Assembly (NCBI RefSeq): GCF_021412625.1
Contig: NZ_JAKCFI010000013.1
Location: 62,001 to 126,000, forward strand
DNA length: 64,000 nt
Reading direction: 5' to 3'
DNA from: Myxococcus stipitatus
GTDB lineage: Bacteria > Myxococcota > Myxococcia > Myxococcales > Myxococcaceae
The translations under genes and the position numbers were made by a program. Below are positions 34,128 to 43,351 of this stretch, one piece after another; positions within the stretch are counted from its first letter, which is position 1, and each line of letters begins with the position of its first letter. The notes under the pieces are model-generated. The model saw nothing but the letters and a program-made list of their open reading frames with translations. It made no database searches and was not told the DNA's origin.

Positions 34128-36464
34128 TCAGGGGCGTGGCTCCGCTCCCACCAGCTCCAGCCGGCTCTCCGCCCCCACGCGCAGCAGGATGTGGGGGTGG
34201 GGGAGGGTGGCGTGCGCCGCGAGCCACTGGGCCAGCGGCGTCACCGCGTGCTGCTCCACGGCGCGCTTGAGGGGCCGGGCGCCATAGCGCGCGTCGAAGC
34301 CCGTGCGCGCCAGGAAGTCCACGACGTCCTCGCCGAAGGAGACCGTCACGCCCCGGCGCGACAGGCCCTCCCGGGCCAGCGCGGCCTCGAGGGTGCGGCG
34401 GGCCAGCGCCCGGATGACGTCCGGGGTGAGCGCGCGGTAGGGCACCACCTGGTCCAGGCGGTTGAGCAGCTCCGGCCGGAAGAAGGCCGTGGCCGCGCCC
34501 AGGTAGTGCGCTTCCATGTTCCTGGCCGCGTCTGCGCCGAAGCCCAGCGAGCGCGCCGCCGTGTCCGCGCCCAGGTTGCTGGTGAGCAGCACCACCGTGT
34601 TGCGGAAGCTGACCGTGCGCCCCGTGCCGTCCGTGAGGCGGCCCTCGCCCAACACCTGGAGCAGCAAATCATGGACGCCCGCGTCCGCCTTCTCCACCTC
34701 GTCCAGCAGCACCACGCCGAAGGGCTGCTCGCGCACGCGCCGGGCCAGCCCGCCCTGCTGCCCGCCGCCCTCGCCCACCAGCCGCGCCGCGCTGCCGGGG
34801 GCCGCGTACTCCGCCATGTCGAAGCGCGCCAGCCGGGCCACGTCCCCGAACAGGTACTCGGAGAGCGCCAGCGCCGACTCCGTCTTGCCCACGCCCGTGG
34901 GGCCGAGCAGCAGGAACGCCCCCAGGGGCCGCGAGGGGTCCGCCAGCCCCGTCTTGAGCGTGACGACGAGGTTGCGCAGCAGCACCGTCGCCTCGTCCTG
35001 GCCGACGATGCGCTCCCGGAAGCGCCGCAGCAGGGCGTCCGGGTCCAGCCGCATGGCGGGGTCGACCAGCTCGCGCGGATAGCCCGTGCGCGTGCAGAAG
35101 GCGCGCGTCACCGCGCTGGCGTCCACTTCGCTCTCCCTGGGCGCCAGCGGATCCGCGGAGGTCTGCGTCGTCGCCGCGCGCAAGAGCGACACCGCGCCTC
35201 CAGGCGGTGGGCCCTCGCCGAAGCGCTCGGTCAGCTCCGCCGCGCGCTCCAGGGCCTCCGGCGTGAAGCGCACCTTGCGCGCCCGCGCCACCCGCTGGGA
35301 GGCCTGCTGCACCGCGCCGCGCGCCGCGACGGGCGACAGTGGCTGGATGGAGAGGTGTCGCAGCGCCTGGAGGAAGGCCCCGTGCGTGCGCTCCGCCTTC
35401 GCCACGTCCTCGGGCGTGGCCTCCAGCACCAGCGTCACCTCGCCGCTCTCCAGCGAGGGGAGCAGGTGCCGGGCCACGTCCAGGCCGGACTCGCTGTTAC
35501 CCAGCGACAGCAGCTCCGCGAGGCTGTCCAGGTGGAGCACCGCGCGACGCACGCGCAGCTCCTCGAGCATCCGCTGCACGCGCGCCTGCCACTGCCCCAG
35601 GTAGCGCATGCCCGCCATGATGCGGCTGCCCGACGTGCTGTAGAACTCCAGCTTGTGCAGGGGGCTGCCGGCGGGCGCGGCCTCGGCCCGGTGCACCAGC
35701 TCGTGGAGCAGGGACGTCTTGCCCACGGAAGGGGGGCCCACGAGCAGCACGCTGGCGCGCGAGCGGGACGTGACGGCCTCCGTCAGCAGGCCGACCTCCG
35801 CCTCCCGCTCCCAGGCGCGCTCCAGCAGGCCGGCGCGAACCTCCTCGTTGAGGCAGCGGCTGGCCTCCGCGAGCCCCGGCGGCGGGGGCGACGGCCTGCG
35901 CACGGAGTGGCGCGGCTCGTCGATGACGCGCGCGCGCGGGGCCTCCCTCGGGCGCACCGCCACGGAGAGCGTCTCCACGGACTCCTCGCCGACGTAGGCG
36001 AGCGAGTGCAGGCGCTCCAGCGGCGCGAGGTACAGCTCGTGCCGCACCAGCTCCTCCACGTAGGCCTCCAGGTCCGACGCCTCCTGGAGCGAGCCCTCCA
36101 CGTCCACGCGGGGCACCCAGACATGCAGGGGGCCCTTCGCCGTGGAGCCCTTGCGCGCGTTGCGCTCCACGCCGCCCTGTCCCTGGCGCGTCACCACCGT
36201 GAGCTTCAGCGGCACGGGCAGCAGGCGCCCGTGCTGCACGGCGCGGACGGTGAGCATCAGCTTGCGCGTGCGCAGGTCGGGCCAGTGCGTCTGCTCGTGC
36301 CACAGCTCTCCGCGCTTGAGCAGCCGCCCCAGCACCTCCGAGACGTCGTTGCGGACGGTGGAGAGGTCCTCCGCGAACGAGGCGAGGTGGGGGTGGGTGA
36401 GCACGTGGCCCGCGAAGCCCAGGCCGGGGTAGTGGCGGACGAAGAGATGGAAGTTCTTGTCCAT
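34128..36464 (-). CDS. Double-AAA+ Clp-like ATPase, third gene of the operon (short form)
   Basis: A 778-residue protein. Residues ~1-170 are an N-terminal domain shared with the two upstream paralogs (FHLFVRHYPGLGFAGHVLTH, HLASFAEDLSTVRNDVSEVL). D1 has Walker A GPPSVGKTSL (about 240), a pore-loop-like RIMAGMRYLGQW, and a Walker B AVLHLDSLAELL lacking the catalytic Glu. D2 is intact: GPTGVGKTES (about 520), VVLLDEVEKADAG, GEGRLTDGTGRTV, LTSNLGA, arginine finger FRPELLNRLD and sensor 2 YGARPLKRA. After sensor 1 comes SLGF, at the site of the ClpP loop of ClpA/ClpC. There is no PCRF-like tail, unlike its neighbours. The start is one base after the upstream stop. Confidence 0.88.
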   Translation of the reverse strand: MDKNFHLFVRHYPGLGFAGHVLTHPHLASFAEDLSTVRNDVSEVLGRLLKRGELWHEQTHWPDLRTRKLMLTVRAVQHGRLLPVPLKLTVVTRQGQGGVERNARKGSTAKGPLHVWVPRVDVEGSLQEASDLEAYVEELVRHELYLAPLERLHSLAYVGEESVETLSVAVRPREAPRARVIDEPRHSVRRPSPPPPGLAEASRCLNEEVRAGLLERAWEREAEVGLLTEAVTSRSRASVLLVGPPSVGKTSLLHELVHRAEAAPAGSPLHKLEFYSTSGSRIMAGMRYLGQWQARVQRMLEELRVRRAVLHLDSLAELLSLGNSESGLDVARHLLPSLESGEVTLVLEATPEDVAKAERTHGAFLQALRHLSIQPLSPVAARGAVQQASQRVARARKVRFTPEALERAAELTERFGEGPPPGGAVSLLRAATTQTSADPLAPRESEVDASAVTRAFCTRTGYPRELVDPAMRLDPDALLRRFRERIVGQDEATVLLRNLVVTLKTGLADPSRPLGAFLLLGPTGVGKTESALALSEYLFGDVARLARFDMAEYAAPGSAARLVGEGGGQQGGLARRVREQPFGVVLLDEVEKADAGVHDLLLQVLGEGRLTDGTGRTVSFRNTVVLLTSNLGADTAARSLGFGADAARNMEAHYLGAATAFFRPELLNRLDQVVPYRALTPDVIRALARRTLEAALAREGLSRRGVTVSFGEDVVDFLARTGFDARYGARPLKRAVEQHAVTPLAQWLAAHATLPHPHILLRVGAESRLELVGAEPRP

Positions 36465-36465
36465 G

Positions 36466-39400
36466 TCAGCGCTCTCCCCGCGCCGCGGCGCGCAGCACGC
36501 GGGCCGCCCAGGCCCGGCTGTGTCTGGGTTCCAGTCCGCTCGCGACGTGCAGGAGGGTGGACTCGCTTCCCTCCAGCACCACCCGACCCGTTGAGGAGCT
36601 CGTGGAGGCCCCAGCCCGCCGAGCCAGGAGCTCCGAGCGACGGACCTCGTCCCGCGCGGCGACCATACGGGACACGTCCGCGAGGCACGCCTCGTCGGCG
36701 GGCAGCACCTCGATGCGCACCAGGGCGGAGCGAGGGACACCGCCGTGAGCGCCCTGCACGAGGGCATAGCCCTCCAGCGGAGCCAGCAGCTCCGCGAGGC
36801 CGATGCCCGACATGCTCACCGCCCAGCGCCTCGGGCGCGCGTCCTGGGGGCGCCTGGACTCCGGCCCCCACGCGCAGCCGCCCTCCGGCGTCTCCCACTC
36901 CTGATGGACCTCCGCGTGGGCCAGGTCCAGGGGGAGCGCGTCGAGGACGTAGCGCAGCGCGCGGACATCCGCCTCCGACATCGCCTCGAGCAGCACCACC
37001 CGCACGTCGTGCCCCCGCTCGCGCGTTGCCAGCCGATGCGCCAGCAGCTCCACCTCGTCGCGCAGCTCCACCAGCCGGGGCCGGCCTCGCCGGAGCTGCT
37101 CCTCGGGAGAGACGGGCATCGGCTGCTCGTCGTAGACGGGCCGGGGCCGCAGGCCGCCGCGTCCCGTGTAGTTCCAGTTGTCGGGAAACCCGCCGCGCCC
37201 CGCGCCCTTGGTCACCGGGCGCTCGGTCTCCAGGTAGTCGCGTCCCACGAGCACGTTCTCTCGGAGGTCCTGCGCGTCCGCGAGCAGGGGCCGCAGCCCC
37301 TCCATCCACCCCACGCGCGCCTCGTCGTCCCCGGGGGCGTCGCTGGCTACGCGTGGCGCGACCTTCTCCTCCAGGTCCGCCAGTCGCGCGCTCACCTCGT
37401 CGAGCAGTCGCGAGGCGGTGGGGAGGTTCCACGAGGCCGGCGACGGCTCCGGCGTCCACGGTGGGACGCGCACCAGCAGCTCCACGGCGAGCCCCATGTC
37501 CTCGTCGCGGCGGAACAACTCCACCCGGGCCAGGTCATCGCTGCCTCGCCGCACCAGGTGGTGGGCCAGGGGGACGGTGAGCCGCCGCTCCAGCGCGCGC
37601 TTCAGGGGGCGGGCGCCGTAGCGCGGGTCATAGGCCTGTTCCACCAGCAGGTCGAGCAGGGCGGACTCCACCTCCACCAGCACGTTGCCCTTGCGGATGC
37701 CCCGGCGCGACAGCAGGGACTCCAGCGCGTGCTCCACGACGATGCGCAGCGCGGCGGGCGTCAGCGGACGGAAGGGCACCACGCGGTCCAGGCGGTTGAA
37801 GAACTCCGGCCGGAAGAAGCCGCGCACCGCGGACAGGTAGTGGGCCTCGGCGCTCTCGGCGGTGCGGTGGAAGCCCGTGCGCGCGGCGGCCTCGCGCACG
37901 CCCAGGTTGGAGGTGAGCACCACCACGGCCTGTCGCGCGTCGACGGTGCGGCCCGCGCCGTCCGTCAGCCGCCCCTCCCCCAGGAACTGGAGGAGGGCGT
38001 CGAAGATGCGCGGGTGGGCCTTCTCCACCTCGTCGAAGAGCACCACGCAGAAGGGCTGGGTGCGCAGCGCGGTGGTCAGCTCTCCGTCCGGGGCGCCGGG
38101 CTGCCCGAGCAGCCGGGTGATGCTGACGGAGGACACGAACTCCGACATGTCGAAGCGCACCAGGCGCTCCTCGCTGCCGAACAACGTCCGCGCCAGGGCC
38201 TTGGCCGTCTCCGTCTTGCCCACGCCGGTGGGACCGACGAAGAGGTAGGTGGCCAGGGGCTTGTCGGGCGGCTGCAGCGAGCGCTGGAGGGTGAGGATGG
38301 CGTCCACCACCGAGGACACGGCCTCCGGCTGTCCGGCCACCTGCGCGGCCAGCTCCTGCTCCAGCACCTCGCGCGTCTTGGGCGGCGCGCTGCCGAGCAC
38401 GAAGTCGGGCAGCCCCGTCTGCGCGCGCATGGCGGCGGTGACGTCCGTCTCGGTGAAGCGCCGGATGCCGTCGTCGACGGTGCCCGGGCGCGCGAGCACC
38501 CGGCGCAGCAGCCGCACCGCCTTGCCGGGGAAGGACTCGTGGGCCACGAAGCGCTGCTGGAGGTCGAGCAGTGTCTCCAGCGCCAGCGGCGACATCCGGA
38601 TGGCGGGCCCGCTGTCGGCGGCGGCCTCCAGCTCCCGCAGCGTGCCCAGCAGGGCGGGGAGCGTGGCGCGAGGCTCCAGCGCGGGGACGTGCACCACGCG
38701 GAACATCGACGCGAAGGTCGGGGTCTCCTCGCGCACGCGCTCGAAGCGCTCCGGCGTGGACTCCGCGAGCACCGTCAGCTCGCCGCGCCCCAGGTGGGGT
38801 TCCAGGTACTGGGCCACGTTGGTGCGGTCGTTGGCGGTCCGCCCCGCGTAGACGAGCGAGGCCAGGTCATCCACGTACAGCAGGTCCCCCACCTCCACCA
38901 GCTCCTCCACCACGCCGCGCGCGCGGGCCTCCCACTGGCCCACGTAGCTCATCCCCGCGATGAACTGGTTGCCGTCCACGCGCCACACGTCCCGCCGCTG
39001 CCCCGCGGCGTCCTGCCGGGCGGTGAGGCGGCGCACCACCTCGTGCACCAGCGCCGTCTTGCCGGAGCCGGGCGGCCCCACCAGCACCAGCGCCGCGCCC
39101 TCGCGGCCCTCCAGCGTGTCCACCACCTCCCGCACCAGGGCCTCGCGGCCGTAGCAGCGCTCCAGCCCCTCGTCGCGAGCGGCGTGGCTCAAGTTGCGGG
39201 CCACGGCGCGCAGCTCGGTGAGCGTGAGGCGGCGGCGGTTGCGTCGCGCCTCGCGCTGCTCGGGCGTCTCCGGGGGCGGGGCCGTGCCGTCCTTCTTCGT
39301 CTCCCGCCGACGCCGGGACGAGCGGGGGAGGCGGGGCGGCGTGCGCGGCAGGATGGAGGGGGCGTAGGCGTCGACCTCGAGCAGCTCCAGCCGCTCGCGA

Positions 39401-39858
39401 CCCTGCGCCCAGCGCGTGTCCAGGTTCTTCAGCTCGTGCTCCAGGCACCAGGCCTCCAGCCGGCGCGGGAGCGCCTCCTCGAGCACCTCCGGCTTGGGGA
39501 TGGCGAAGCGCGCTTCCGGCAGCCGGGTGGGCGTCACCACCCAGAAGTCGTCCCGGGGCCACTTCTCCAACAGCACCGTCATGGTGCCTTCCAGCGGGAT
39601 GCGCACGCCCTTCTTCAGGTCGCGCGCCTCCGTGGCCACCTTGACGTGCCGCAGCGTCAGGTGCGGCGGCATCTGGTAGGTCGCCACCCGCGAGGGGTGG
39701 TCCTTCTCGAAGCGCTCCATGACGGCGAGCGCCAGGTCGTCGCGCATGGCGGAGAGGCTGGAGCCGACGAGCCGGAGCTGGGGCCAGAAGGAGGGGATCC
39801 ACGCCTCCAGGAGGCGGCCACCCAGGGGGGCCACGATGAGCGGGAGCTTGAGTTCCAT
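36466..39858 (-). CDS. Double-AAA+ Clp-like ATPase with PCRF-like C-terminus, second gene
   Basis: A 1130-residue protein. An N-terminal domain (~1-165) is followed by a charged linker rich in Arg (~175-210). D1: Walker A GPPGSGKTAL (about 259), pore loop FIAGMSYVGQWEARARG and Walker B DLLYVDDLASL (DD for DE). D2: GPTGVGKTET (about 541), VVLFDEVEKAHP (about 604), FRPEFFNRLDRVVPF, YGARPLKRALERR, and RTGF at the ClpP-loop site. The C-terminal ~300 residues include helical sequence, then a segment like release-factor PCRF domains: VRVVLLEAMSEADVRALRYV (about 947) and VSMSGIGLAELLAPLEGYAL, VQGAHGGVPRSALVRIEVLP (about 1029). No GGQ motif is present. It lies 4 bases after gene one and 1 base before gene three. 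Confidence 0.88.
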   Translation of the reverse strand: MELKLPLIVAPLGGRLLEAWIPSFWPQLRLVGSSLSAMRDDLALAVMERFEKDHPSRVATYQMPPHLTLRHVKVATEARDLKKGVRIPLEGTMTVLLEKWPRDDFWVVTPTRLPEARFAIPKPEVLEEALPRRLEAWCLEHELKNLDTRWAQGRERLELLEVDAYAPSILPRTPPRLPRSSRRRRETKKDGTAPPPETPEQREARRNRRRLTLTELRAVARNLSHAARDEGLERCYGREALVREVVDTLEGREGAALVLVGPPGSGKTALVHEVVRRLTARQDAAGQRRDVWRVDGNQFIAGMSYVGQWEARARGVVEELVEVGDLLYVDDLASLVYAGRTANDRTNVAQYLEPHLGRGELTVLAESTPERFERVREETPTFASMFRVVHVPALEPRATLPALLGTLRELEAAADSGPAIRMSPLALETLLDLQQRFVAHESFPGKAVRLLRRVLARPGTVDDGIRRFTETDVTAAMRAQTGLPDFVLGSAPPKTREVLEQELAAQVAGQPEAVSSVVDAILTLQRSLQPPDKPLATYLFVGPTGVGKTETAKALARTLFGSEERLVRFDMSEFVSSVSITRLLGQPGAPDGELTTALRTQPFCVVLFDEVEKAHPRIFDALLQFLGEGRLTDGAGRTVDARQAVVVLTSNLGVREAAARTGFHRTAESAEAHYLSAVRGFFRPEFFNRLDRVVPFRPLTPAALRIVVEHALESLLSRRGIRKGNVLVEVESALLDLLVEQAYDPRYGARPLKRALERRLTVPLAHHLVRRGSDDLARVELFRRDEDMGLAVELLVRVPPWTPEPSPASWNLPTASRLLDEVSARLADLEEKVAPRVASDAPGDDEARVGWMEGLRPLLADAQDLRENVLVGRDYLETERPVTKGAGRGGFPDNWNYTGRGGLRPRPVYDEQPMPVSPEEQLRRGRPRLVELRDEVELLAHRLATRERGHDVRVVLLEAMSEADVRALRYVLDALPLDLAHAEVHQEWETPEGGCAWGPESRRPQDARPRRWAVSMSGIGLAELLAPLEGYALVQGAHGGVPRSALVRIEVLPADEACLADVSRMVAARDEVRRSELLARRAGASTSSSTGRVVLEGSESTLLHVASGLEPRHSRAWAARVLRAAARGER

Positions 39859-39862
39859 GGCG

Positions 39863-42800
39863 TCAGGTCTCTTCGCGGGCGCCGAAGATGCGCCAGTTCA
39901 TCCAGGTGTCGAGCAGCGGGCCCAGGTCCATTCCCGCGGAGGTGAAGCGCTGACGCGCGCCCGTGCGCAGGTCCTCCACCAGGTCACTCGTCTCGTTCGA
40001 GGTCGTGCGCAGCCGGCGCACCTCCTGCTTGGGCATCAGCTCCTCGAGCTTTTCGGGCGGAGGCAGGGCGTGGGGGGCGCGTGCCTGCGGCTCGAAGCGC
40101 GCACGGACCAGGGAGATCTGACTGCCCTCCATGAAGCGGTGCACCCCGTGCTCGCTGGCGAGCAGCAGGGGCTTGGCCTCCCCGGAGATCATCAGCGCGT
40201 AGCCCACGGGCGTGGGGGAGATGTCCAGCAGGTTGTGCTTCTTGTCGAGAGACCACTGCGCGGGCGGAGGGATGCGTGGCGGCTTCGTCCCTTCCGGTGG
40301 CGCGGGGACCTGGAGCACGGCGCGCTGGAACTTGAGGCCGTGGGTGTTGCACCACTGCTCGTAGCTGGCGGCGAGGACGCTCGCCTTCGCCCAGGCGCCC
40401 CGTCCAGGGACGAGGATGAGCGTGACCCCGCGCGAGTGGGGGAAGAGGCTGGCGTAGAGCCGCTCGCGCAGGGGGAGGAAGGCCTGCCTCAGCCGCTCCA
40501 CCTCGCGCGCCAGGGACTCCGCCTGCTCCACCGAGCGGGACAGGTGGGCCTCGAACAGCAGGTCCTCGATGGCCTCCGTCTGCTGGGCGCACTCGCGGAA
40601 GGCCTTGTCCAGCTCGCGCGCGTCGGTGGACTTGCGGGCGGACTCCTCCGCCAGCGCGCGCTCGGCCCAGTAGGCCGGGTGCCGGGACATCTTGTCGAAG
40701 ACCGCCAGCTCGCGTCGCAGCTCCGTCATGGGCGCGCTGCGGCTCCAGCGCTGGACCTCCGCGCGCAGCGTGGCGGCGTCCTCCAGGACGCGCTCGATGG
40801 CCTGCCGGCCCACGCCCTCGGCCTCGCCGCCCACCGCCTCCGCGCGCAAGGCGAGCCCACCGGGCCCCGCCTCCGCGTCCAGCCGCACCGGGCCGCTCCG
40901 GGGATGGGCCGCCAGCCACTGCGCCACGGGGACGACCAGCTCGCGCTCCAGGGCGCGCTTGAGGGGGCGTGCGCCATAGCGCGGGTCGAAGCCCCGCGCG
41001 GCGAGCCAGTCCAGCGCGGACTCCGCCACCTCCAGGCGGGCGTCGTACCGCGCGAGCCCCGGTCGCCGGCACACCGCGTCCACCTCCCGCACCACGAGCT
41101 TGCGCAAGAGCTCCGAGGACAGCGACGAGAAGACGATGGTGTCGTCGAGCCGGTTGAACAGCTCCGGCCGGAAGAAGCGCTGCACCTCCGCCAGGTAGTG
41201 GGCGCGCAAGGCCCCCGCGTCCGCCACGCCGTCTCGTGCGTCGAACCCCACGCGCGCGCGCCACGTGTCCGCGCCCAGGTTGCTGGTGAGCACGAGCACC
41301 GCATTGCGGAAGTCCGTGAAGCGCCCCGACGCGTCGGTGAGCCGCCCCTCTCCGAGCACGCCCAGCAGCGCGTCGTGCACCACCGGGTGGGCCTTCTCCA
41401 CCTCGTCCAGCAGCACCACGCAGAAGGGCTGGCGCCGGACCGCGGCGGACAGGTGGCCGGGCTTCTCGCCGTCGCCCAGCAGGCGCAGGAGCGCGTCCGG
41501 CCCCGCGTACTCGCCCATGTCCAGGCGGACCATGCGCTCGCGCGAGCCGAACAGCAGCTCCGCCAGCGCCTTGGACAGCTCCGTCTTGCCCACGCCGGTG
41601 GGGCCCACGAACAGCAGCACGCCCAGCGGGCGCTTCGTGTCCGCGAGCCCTGCCTTGAGGATGGAGACGACGGAGGTGACGCGCTCCACGGCGGCCTGCT
41701 GCCCCAGCACGCGCGTGGACAGGAACTCGCGCACCTTCGCGGCGTCCAGCGGCATGTCCTCGCGCAGGAGCGATTCGGGGATGCCGGACTCGGAGGCGAA
41801 CTGGCGCAGCGCGTCCAGCTTGGAGACCTGCGGCTGCGCGGCGTGGGCGCACGTGGCCAGCAGCCGACGTAGGAAGGCCACCGCGTTGCCCACCTGCGCG
41901 CCGTAGGGCAGGAAGCGCCGGCACAGGAAGCGGACCTCGTCCAGGGCGGCGGGCAGGACCTCCAGCGGGGGCGTCGCCGTGTGGTCCGCCGCGACGCGCG
42001 TCAGGATCCTCGCGAGCGTCTCGGGCGAGGGCTCCTCCACGCGCACGACGGAGAACAGGCGCGCGAAGCTGGCGTTGCGCCGCTCGACGAGCGCCCACTC
42101 CTCCGCGGTGGCCTCGGCCAGCACAGGCACCTCGCGGGTGACGAGCAGGGGCAGCAGGAGCTGCGCGACGTTCTGGTCGCTGTGGGCGCTCTTGCCCGCG
42201 TCGAGCAGCTCCACGGCGTGCCCCAGGGCGAGGACGGCCCGCGCCTCGCCGGCCTCGCGGAAGGCCCGGAGCACCTGCTGTTGCCAGTCGCCCCAGCCGC
42301 CCTCTCCGGCGATGAGCCGGCTGCCGTCGGCGAAGAAGAAGGGACGCAGCTTCTCGTCCGGCGTCGCGGTGGGCCCGCGCAGCGCCTCCGCCAGCGCGTG
42401 GAGCACCGCCGACTTGCCCACCCCCGAGGGCCCCACCAGGACGATGGCCTCCGCGTCCTTCGTGGCGAGCCGGGCGCGTAGCAGGGCCACCAGCGCCTCC
42501 TGCTCATATGCCGGGTCGAGCTGGCCGTCCCGCGCCAGCTTGTGCCAGGGCACGCCAATCGTATTCAGCGTGGGCGTGGGCGGGGGCTTGTCGGACCTGG
42601 AGCCGGGCTCGCGGCGCGCCTTGCGGCGGCGAGGCTCCCAGGTGTCCTCGTCGAGCGCGTCCTCGTCGTCATGGTCGCTCGCCGGGTCCCGCGACTGCTC
42701 GTCGTCCGGGGCATCGGGCGGGCGCGGGGGCGGGCGGATGTCCAGGTGGAGCTGGCGGGGCGTCAGGGCGGACAGGAGGGTGGGGCGGGCCTTCACCTCC

Positions 42801-43264
42801 AGCTCCAGCAGCTCCTCGGCGCCATCCGAGCGCAGCGCGAGCAGGCGCGCGTCGGGCAGGCCCTCGAGTTGTTCGCCGAGGCGCTCCGCCGCGTCGTCGG
42901 GCACCGTCTTGGCCTGGAACCACAGATGGGTCTTCAGCCGGGGCGCGTGCAGTCCCAGGTACGACTGGTGCGCGGGCGCGACGACGGTGGTGAACGCCAG
43001 CGGGGCCAGCGTGTTCTCCTCCGCGCCCCAGACGGGGATCGCCGGAACCTCCACCGGGTGGAGGACACCTCCGACGGGGGCGATGAACTCCGGCACCCTG
43101 CGCGGGTGGACGCGGGTGAGCTGATCATCCAGCGCGAGCGTCAGCTCCTCGGTGGCCTTCTCGAGTGTGTCCGCGTGCACCGCGAGGTCGGGGAGCGTCA
43201 GCGGCGTCAGCGTCACCCGCCCGCTGGCGTGACGCTGCACCCAGCATTGGAAACGGAAGTTCAT
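39863..43264 (-). CDS. Double-AAA+ Clp-like ATPase with PCRF-like C-terminus, first gene
   Basis: A 1133-residue protein. The N-terminal domain starts FQCWVQRHASGRVTLTPLTL with LPDLAVHADTLEKATEELTL, reminiscent of a HicB/UPF0150-like strand-helix layout; an acidic/basic linker follows (~185-235). D1: GPSGVGKSAV (about 276), degenerate pore loop (RLIAGEGGWGDWQQQ) and no Walker B acid (AVLALGHAVELL). D2 is complete: GPTGVGKTEL (about 553), VVLLDEVEKAHPVV (about 615), RVGF at the ClpP-loop site, FRPELFNRLDD and YGARPLKRALERE. Residues ~900-1060 resemble PCRF: GVTLILVPGRGAWAKASVLA, SYEQWCNTHGLKFQ, then YALMISGEAKPLLLASEHGV and HRF (GVHR about 1038). The tail EVRRLRTTSN lacks GGQ. It is likely a hexameric unfoldase; the substrate is unknown. 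Confidence 0.88.
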   Translation of the reverse strand: MNFRFQCWVQRHASGRVTLTPLTLPDLAVHADTLEKATEELTLALDDQLTRVHPRRVPEFIAPVGGVLHPVEVPAIPVWGAEENTLAPLAFTTVVAPAHQSYLGLHAPRLKTHLWFQAKTVPDDAAERLGEQLEGLPDARLLALRSDGAEELLELEVKARPTLLSALTPRQLHLDIRPPPRPPDAPDDEQSRDPASDHDDEDALDEDTWEPRRRKARREPGSRSDKPPPTPTLNTIGVPWHKLARDGQLDPAYEQEALVALLRARLATKDAEAIVLVGPSGVGKSAVLHALAEALRGPTATPDEKLRPFFFADGSRLIAGEGGWGDWQQQVLRAFREAGEARAVLALGHAVELLDAGKSAHSDQNVAQLLLPLLVTREVPVLAEATAEEWALVERRNASFARLFSVVRVEEPSPETLARILTRVAADHTATPPLEVLPAALDEVRFLCRRFLPYGAQVGNAVAFLRRLLATCAHAAQPQVSKLDALRQFASESGIPESLLREDMPLDAAKVREFLSTRVLGQQAAVERVTSVVSILKAGLADTKRPLGVLLFVGPTGVGKTELSKALAELLFGSRERMVRLDMGEYAGPDALLRLLGDGEKPGHLSAAVRRQPFCVVLLDEVEKAHPVVHDALLGVLGEGRLTDASGRFTDFRNAVLVLTSNLGADTWRARVGFDARDGVADAGALRAHYLAEVQRFFRPELFNRLDDTIVFSSLSSELLRKLVVREVDAVCRRPGLARYDARLEVAESALDWLAARGFDPRYGARPLKRALERELVVPVAQWLAAHPRSGPVRLDAEAGPGGLALRAEAVGGEAEGVGRQAIERVLEDAATLRAEVQRWSRSAPMTELRRELAVFDKMSRHPAYWAERALAEESARKSTDARELDKAFRECAQQTEAIEDLLFEAHLSRSVEQAESLAREVERLRQAFLPLRERLYASLFPHSRGVTLILVPGRGAWAKASVLAASYEQWCNTHGLKFQRAVLQVPAPPEGTKPPRIPPPAQWSLDKKHNLLDISPTPVGYALMISGEAKPLLLASEHGVHRFMEGSQISLVRARFEPQARAPHALPPPEKLEELMPKQEVRRLRTTSNETSDLVEDLRTGARQRFTSAGMDLGPLLDTWMNWRIFGAREET

Positions 43265-43351
43265 GGGAGGGGCTCAGGCTAGCACGGCGCGCCCCAGGGA
43301 CGGGCGTGCGCGCGAGGGCTGACGAAGCCCGAGCCCCTGTCTCGCGTCACG

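Noticed and set aside
36745..39945. Very long plus-strand open frame (1066 codons) opposite the second ATPase
   Set aside because: Composition (Arg/Leu/Gly/His-rich, no domain pattern) and overlap with a motif-rich gene show it is a GC-driven antisense shadow.
34128..43264. AAA+ operon as T6SS ClpV/TssH or eCIS ATPase
   Set aside because: No sheath-binding ClpV N-domain signature and it lies 24 kb from the eCIS; the eCIS ATPase is normally a single-AAA protein encoded beside the baseplate genes.
43265..43351. LamG gene as first gene of the AAA operon
   Set aside because: Same strand with an 87-base gap, but a GGGCT/AGCCC hairpin lies between and the secreted protein has no functional link.
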